In this document: one piece after another, positions 60,257 to 64,000 of the stretch
Layout: the number at the start of each line of letters is the position of its first letter
Position numbering within the stretch: the stretch's first letter is position 1
Assembly: GCF_014650955.1 (NCBI RefSeq)
Contig: NZ_BMVY01000004.1
Span: 186,001 to 250,000 of the forward strand
DNA: 64,000 nucleotides
Reading direction: 5' to 3'
Source of the DNA: Streptomyces tauricus
GTDB taxonomy: Bacteria; Actinomycetota; Actinomycetes; Streptomycetales; Streptomycetaceae
The notes under the pieces: generated by a model
Database searches by the model: none
What the model was told of the DNA's origin: nothing
Seen by the model: the letters and a program-made list of their open reading frames with translations, nothing else
Program-made: the position numbers and the translations under genes

Positions 60257-60291
60257 CGGCCGGGGGCCAAGGGGGCGCCGGACATGTGGAT

Positions 60292-60334
60292 AGGGGGCGT
60301 TGCGGGCCGCTCGTGGAGGCCCGCAACGCCCCCT
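60292..60334. terminator. 17-bp perfect hairpin between convergent genes
   Basis: Arms 60292-60308 and 60318-60334 are perfectly complementary around a 9-nt loop, between the AlkZ-like and trypsin genes. Confidence 0.85.
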
Positions 60335-60397
60335 GGCTCTACCTGAGTCCAGCTCAGGGAGTACTGGGGAGTGCCAGGGAGGACTGACTCCTGGTAA

Positions 60398-61189
60398 CTA
60401 GGAGTTGACCTGCGCCGTCACCAGGCTGGAGAACGTCGTCAGGCGGGTGTAGACGCCCGGGTAGCCGGCGTCCGCGCAGCCGTAGCCCCACGAGGTGATG
60501 CCCGCGAGCTTGCCGCCGATGATGAGCGGACCGCCGCTGTCGCCCTGGCAGGTGTCCACGCCGCCGGAGGTGTAGCCCGCGCAGACCATGTCGGAGGAGA
60601 TGTACGACGAGCCGTACGCCGAGGAGCAGGTGGAGTTGGAGACGGTCGGAACCGTGGCCGTGCGCAGCTGGTTGGAGGACGAGCCGCCCGAACTGGTGGT
60701 GCCCCAGCCGAGGATGCGGGCCGTGGTGCCGGCCGTGTACAGGCTGGTCTCGGAGGCGGAGACGTAGCTGATCGGCGTGTACGGCATGGACGTCGACAGG
60801 GTCAGGACGGCGACGTCGTCGCCCTCCTCGGCGTCCGTGTAGCTGGGGTTGATCCATATCTTGCTGACCTGGGCGACAGTGCCGTTGGTGCCGTTGCGGT
60901 AGGTACGGCCGCCGACGACGCGGACGCTGCTCGGGGTCTCGCCGACCATGCAGTGGGCCGCCGTGACGACCTTGGTGGCCGACACCAGGGTGCCGCCGCA
61001 GAACTGGCTCTGCGAGGCGGTGGTGATCTGCATGACGTACGGGTACGCGGCTGCCGTGGTCGTCGTGCCGCCGACGATGGGGGCGGGGGCGGCACTTGCG
61101 GTGGTCGCGCCGAGAAGACAGGTGGTCGCGGCGGCGGCGACGGCCGCGGTGGTGGCGGCGGCCTTCTTGGCAAAGGTGAGCCCGAACAT
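60398..61189 (-). CDS. secreted trypsin-like serine protease
   Basis: A 263-residue S1-family protease. A signal peptide (~1-33, ending TASA) and a very short propeptide precede the mature start IVGG at Ile38. The triad is His79 (TAAHC), Asp125 (DDVAVL) and Ser218 (GDSGGP); Asp212, six residues before the Ser, gives trypsin-like preference for Arg/Lys. Six Cys can form three disulfides, including C64-C80. The layout matches Streptomyces griseus trypsin-type enzymes. It is exported by Sec (Lys pair at 8-9, no twin Arg), and is distinct from the intracellular protease at 29.7 kb, which lacks a signal peptide. Confidence 0.95.
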   Translation of the reverse strand: MFGLTFAKKAAATTAAVAAAATTCLLGATTASAAPAPIVGGTTTTAAAYPYVMQITTASQSQFCGGTLVSATKVVTAAHCMVGETPSSVRVVGGRTYRNGTNGTVAQVSKIWINPSYTDAEEGDDVAVLTLSTSMPYTPISYVSASETSLYTAGTTARILGWGTTSSGGSSSNQLRTATVPTVSNSTCSSAYGSSYISSDMVCAGYTSGGVDTCQGDSGGPLIIGGKLAGITSWGYGCADAGYPGVYTRLTTFSSLVTAQVNS

Positions 61190-61384
61190 GGATCTCCTCA
61201 GGAGTGCCGGTGGGGGGATGCACTGTGGGGTGGTGCGACGGCGTGCGGGGTGGGTTCCACGCTAGGAGGGGGGCGGGGGTGTTCCCAATGAGGGAACTCC
61301 CTCGGGCAGTTACCGAGGGATAACCCTCGGTCACGCCTGTCCGGGCGGGGGTTGCGGGTCGGCCGCGGGGCCGGTGGGGTGGTC

Positions 61385-61635
61385 GCGCCGTTCCCCGCGC
61401 CCCTGAAGGACTGCGCCGTTCCCCGCGCCCCTTAAAGATTGCGCCGTTCCCCGCGCCCCTGACAGCGACAGGATTGCGCCGTTCCCCGCGCCCCTGACAG
61501 CGACAGGATTGCGCCGTTCCCCGCGCCCCTGACAGCGACAGGATTGCGCCGTTCCCCGCGCCCCCAAAGACGAAAGACTGCGCCGTTCCCCGCGCCCCTG
61601 ACAAGCGACAAGATGGCGCCGTTCCCCGCGCCCCT
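61385..61635. repeat. eight copies of GCGCCGTTCCCCGCGCCCCT
   Basis: Copies begin at 61385, 61413, 61441, 61476, 61511, 61546, 61580 and 61616, spaced 28-36 bp, with GACAGCGACAGGATT-type spacers. This is the reverse complement of the core at 24.3-24.7 kb. The array lies between the trypsin promoter region and the 3' end of the LuxR gene. Upstream, 61190-61384 holds the trypsin promoter; nothing else is seen. Confidence 0.92.
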
Positions 61636-61653
61636 GGAGGGGGCGGGGTGCGT

Positions 61654-64000
61654 TCAGTCTCCTCGGTGGCGGCCTGCCGCCAGTCTGACGATGTCCACCC
61701 GGGAGCGGATTCCGAGTTTTCGGTAGACGCGGGTGAGGGTCGCCTCGACCGTCTTCACGCTGATGAACAGACGCGCGGCGATCTCGCGGTTCGTGGCGCC
61801 CTCCAGGACGAGCGCCGCGACCTGACGTTCCGTCGAGGCCAGCCGGTCGAGGTGCGGCAGCACCGACTCGGGAGCCGTCGGCGCGGAGACGGCGGACGAG
61901 GCGGCGACGGGGGCCGCGGAGGCCGCGGCGACCGCCTCCAGCTGGCGCAGCCACGGCATCGCACGGCAGCGCCGGAACAGCCGCGCCGCCTCGTCGTACG
62001 AACCGCGCCCCGACTGCTCCGCGCGCAGCCGGGCCAGCGCGAAGGCGGCCCGGGCCTCCTCGAGTCCGTAGCCGAGCTGCGCCAGCCGGTCCTGAGCCGA
62101 CGTCAACTGCTGGACCGCCGCCTCGTGTTGACCGGTCGCCGCCTTCACCAGGGCCTCGGCCCGGTCCAGTACGGCCAGTACACTCGCCCGCCGCAGCCGG
62201 ATCGCGTGCTCGCGCGTGGCGGTGATGACGTCCTGCGCCTCCGCCGGCTCGCCGACCAGGACCAGCGCCTCGGCGAGGTCGCCGTGCCAGCGGCCGCGCG
62301 CCGGATCGGAGATGCCGAGCCGCTGCTCCGACTCCCGTGCCCGGCGCAGCGAGCGGACCGTGCCTGCCGCGTCCCCGGCCACCAGCTGGGCGTGCCCGAG
62401 CGCGCCCAGGGCCCGTGAGAGGTAGATCAGGTCGCCGTCGTCCTCGGCCCGCCGCACCGCGTCACCGGCCAGGACCAGCGCCCGGTGCACATCGCCGCCC
62501 GCGGCCTCGGCGAGCGAGGTGAACATGTTGCCCGCGGCCTCGCCGATACCGGTGTCCCGGGCCAGCCGCAGACTCTCGTGGGCGAGGTCGAGCGCCCGGC
62601 CGCAGTGCCCGGACCGCAGTTCGGTCTCCGCGAGCCCGCGCAGGAAGTGCACCTCGCTCTCGACGATGCCGCGCCTGCGCACCTCACCGAGCAGCCGGGT
62701 GATCGAGACCCGGGCGTCCGTGAGCTGGTCGCTCATGATCAGCCAGCGGAACCGGGTCGCGCCGGCGCCGTTGTGGTCGACGGCCACCCGCAGGTCCTGC
62801 GGTTCCGCGAGGGCCTTCTCCAGGGTCGCCGGGGCCGCGGGGTGACCCATCAGGGTCTCCATCTGGGCCTGGAAGGACAGGGCGAGCAGTTCCGTGCTGC
62901 GGTCGCCCGCGGTGGCCGCCAGCTGTGCCGCGCGGGCGGCCTCCTCGCGGCCCTTGCCCATCGCGCCCTCCACGAGGAGCGCCCGCCACGCCAGTTGGTA
63001 ACGGACCAGCGCCAGCAGCCGCGGGTCCTCGCCCGCGTCCGCGAGGGCCTGCGGGAACACGGCCTCGACGTCGGCCATCGCCTGCCCGGCGGAGTCGATC
63101 ACGACCATCCAGGCGCGGACCCGGACGGCAGGGTCCGCCGCCCGTTCCAGGACGTCACGGGCCACCTCGCGGGCCAGATCGATCTCGCCCGAGGTCAGCG
63201 CGTCCTCGGCGGACCGCAGCCGCCGCTCGTCCGCGCCGACGTGGCTGTCGGCCGGGGTGTGCCGGGCGGCGAGCAGCCCGAGCTGGGCCGCCACCGAAGG
63301 CGCGCCGCGGTCCCGGGCCAGGGCGGCCGCCTCGGAGAGCCGTGCGGCGACCTGCTCGTCGGTGCCGGTGGTGGCCAGGGCGAGATGCCGGGCCCGTTCG
63401 ATCGGCTCGGAAGCGGCCGTCGACAGGGCGGCATGGGCGGCCCGCCGGTCCTGGGGCGTCGCCTGGGCGTACAGCGCGGCCGAGACGAGGGGGTGCGCGA
63501 AACGCACGGCGCTCTCCTGGCCGTCCGGGCCGTGGCCGTCCGGACCCTGGGCCGCCACCAGTCCGAGGGAGGCGGCCAGCGCGATCTCCGCCTCCGCGTC
63601 AGGACGGCCCGCGGACTCCAGGAGCGACTGGGTGGGGCGGGCTCCGGCGCTCGCCACCAGGAGCGTCTGCCGCGCCTCGTCGGACAGCAGCTCCAGACGG
63701 CTGAGTACGAGGGCGCGCAGCGAGGTCGGCACGGGCAGCGGCTCGCCGGGCCGCGGCGGTGTCGGACTCTCGGCCAGGGCGCGGCCGATCTCCAGCGCGA
63801 ACAGGGGGTTGCCGCCGCTGGTGTGGTGGATGTCCCGCAGGGTCGAACGGCGCAGACCGCCGTAGCCGCGGGCGGTCAGCAGCTCGGAGACCTGCGGCCG
63901 GGACAGCGGGGGCAGCCGCAGGGCCAGCGTCTCCGGCGGATACGCGCGTAGATACGGGTCGTGCTCCTGCTCCTTCGGTTCCGTGCCGGTACGCACCGCG
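61654..64000 (-). CDS. LAL-type LuxR-family regulator, C-terminal part
   Basis: The frame is open to the right edge, so the N-terminal AAA/ATPase part with Walker A lies outside. About 780 residues remain: the end of the ATPase region (SGGNPLFALEIGRALAESPTPP), a long TPR-like helical region (LALARDTGIGEAAGNMFTSLAEAAGG and similar) and a C-terminal LuxR HTH (LASTERQVAALVLEGATNREIAARLFISVKTVEATLTRVYRKLGI). Large ATP-binding LuxR (LAL/MalT-type) regulators control antibiotic clusters or carbon use in Streptomyces. Its target is not evident here. It ends 19 bp from the repeat array. Confidence 0.9.
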   Translation of the reverse strand, partial: AVRTGTEPKEQEHDPYLRAYPPETLALRLPPLSRPQVSELLTARGYGGLRRSTLRDIHHTSGGNPLFALEIGRALAESPTPPRPGEPLPVPTSLRALVLSRLELLSDEARQTLLVASAGARPTQSLLESAGRPDAEAEIALAASLGLVAAQGPDGHGPDGQESAVRFAHPLVSAALYAQATPQDRRAAHAALSTAASEPIERARHLALATTGTDEQVAARLSEAAALARDRGAPSVAAQLGLLAARHTPADSHVGADERRLRSAEDALTSGEIDLAREVARDVLERAADPAVRVRAWMVVIDSAGQAMADVEAVFPQALADAGEDPRLLALVRYQLAWRALLVEGAMGKGREEAARAAQLAATAGDRSTELLALSFQAQMETLMGHPAAPATLEKALAEPQDLRVAVDHNGAGATRFRWLIMSDQLTDARVSITRLLGEVRRRGIVESEVHFLRGLAETELRSGHCGRALDLAHESLRLARDTGIGEAAGNMFTSLAEAAGGDVHRALVLAGDAVRRAEDDGDLIYLSRALGALGHAQLVAGDAAGTVRSLRRARESEQRLGISDPARGRWHGDLAEALVLVGEPAEAQDVITATREHAIRLRRASVLAVLDRAEALVKAATGQHEAAVQQLTSAQDRLAQLGYGLEEARAAFALARLRAEQSGRGSYDEAARLFRRCRAMPWLRQLEAVAAASAAPVAASSAVSAPTAPESVLPHLDRLASTERQVAALVLEGATNREIAARLFISVKTVEATLTRVYRKLGIRSRVDIVRLAAGRHRGD

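Noticed and set aside
1-64000. tRNA, rRNA, riboswitch, insertion sequence or prophage
   Set aside because: I scanned for tRNA-like T-arm sequences, transposase or integrase motifs and target duplications and saw none; a covariance search would be needed to exclude small RNAs.

Overview
This is a high-GC actinobacterial chromosome segment and almost certainly comes from Streptomyces or a close relative. The evidence is very high third-position GC, many GTG starts, DUF2637, HATPase_c_2, SAV_2336-like and LAL-type regulator genes, a purine operon divergent from PucR, a probable DmdR/DtxR-type iron box, and dispersed repeats with the core GGGGCGCGGGGAACTGCGC. I saw no rRNA, tRNA, CRISPR array, insertion sequence or phage gene.

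Layout. 1-16.3 kb holds an SGNH hydrolase tail, a DUF456 membrane protein, a LuxR-type regulator, a PP2C-type protein carrying in-frame copies of the dispersed repeat, a TPP-dependent pyruvate oxidase/dehydrogenase-like enzyme, an XRE-type protein with a membrane anchor and outer domain, two secreted proteins, an anti-sigma-like ATPase, a DUF2637 protein, a FhuF-like [2Fe-2S] protein behind an iron box, a GntR regulator with a long repeat-encoded N-terminus, and a TPR-like protein. 16.4-25.9 kb is a purine catabolism locus: PucR, divergent three-subunit xanthine dehydrogenase, an NCS2 purine permease, a 56-bp tandem repeat array and XdhC. 25.9-29.6 kb holds a TOPRIM protein, a saccharopine dehydrogenase-like enzyme divergent from its probable TetR regulator, a GGCTCCC-rich satellite block and an SRPBCC protein.

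29.7-40.9 kb is the most interesting region. Four genes with overlapping stops and starts encode a trypsin-like protease with an effector-associated-type domain, a VMAP-type protein, a MoxR AAA ATPase, and a 1426-residue vWA-like/NB-ARC/TPR protein of the FxSxx-COOH-system type. A convergent pair encodes a small peptide with an FxSxx-type leader and an HExxH peptide beta-hydroxylase. A trypsin-co-occurring-domain protein follows. Together they look like a VMAP-type NTP-dependent conflict or self/non-self system with a RiPP-like arm.

40.9-50.1 kb contains a truncated and frameshifted oxidoreductase, a DUF624-like membrane protein, a Met/His-rich membrane protein, an ECF sigma factor, a COG1470-like membrane protein, and an ABC-2 transporter with a NarL-type two-component system that shares one palindrome with it. 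50.1-57.0 kb is a five-gene minus-strand operon without close parallel in my knowledge: two unrecognised proteins, a GH3-type acyl ligase, an HMG-CoA reductase fused to an APH-type kinase, and a thymidylate-kinase-like P-loop kinase. It may make phosphorylated or conjugated mevalonate-derived products. 57.6-64 kb holds CorA, an AlkZ-like protein, a secreted trypsin, another repeat array and the C-terminal part of a LAL-type LuxR regulator.
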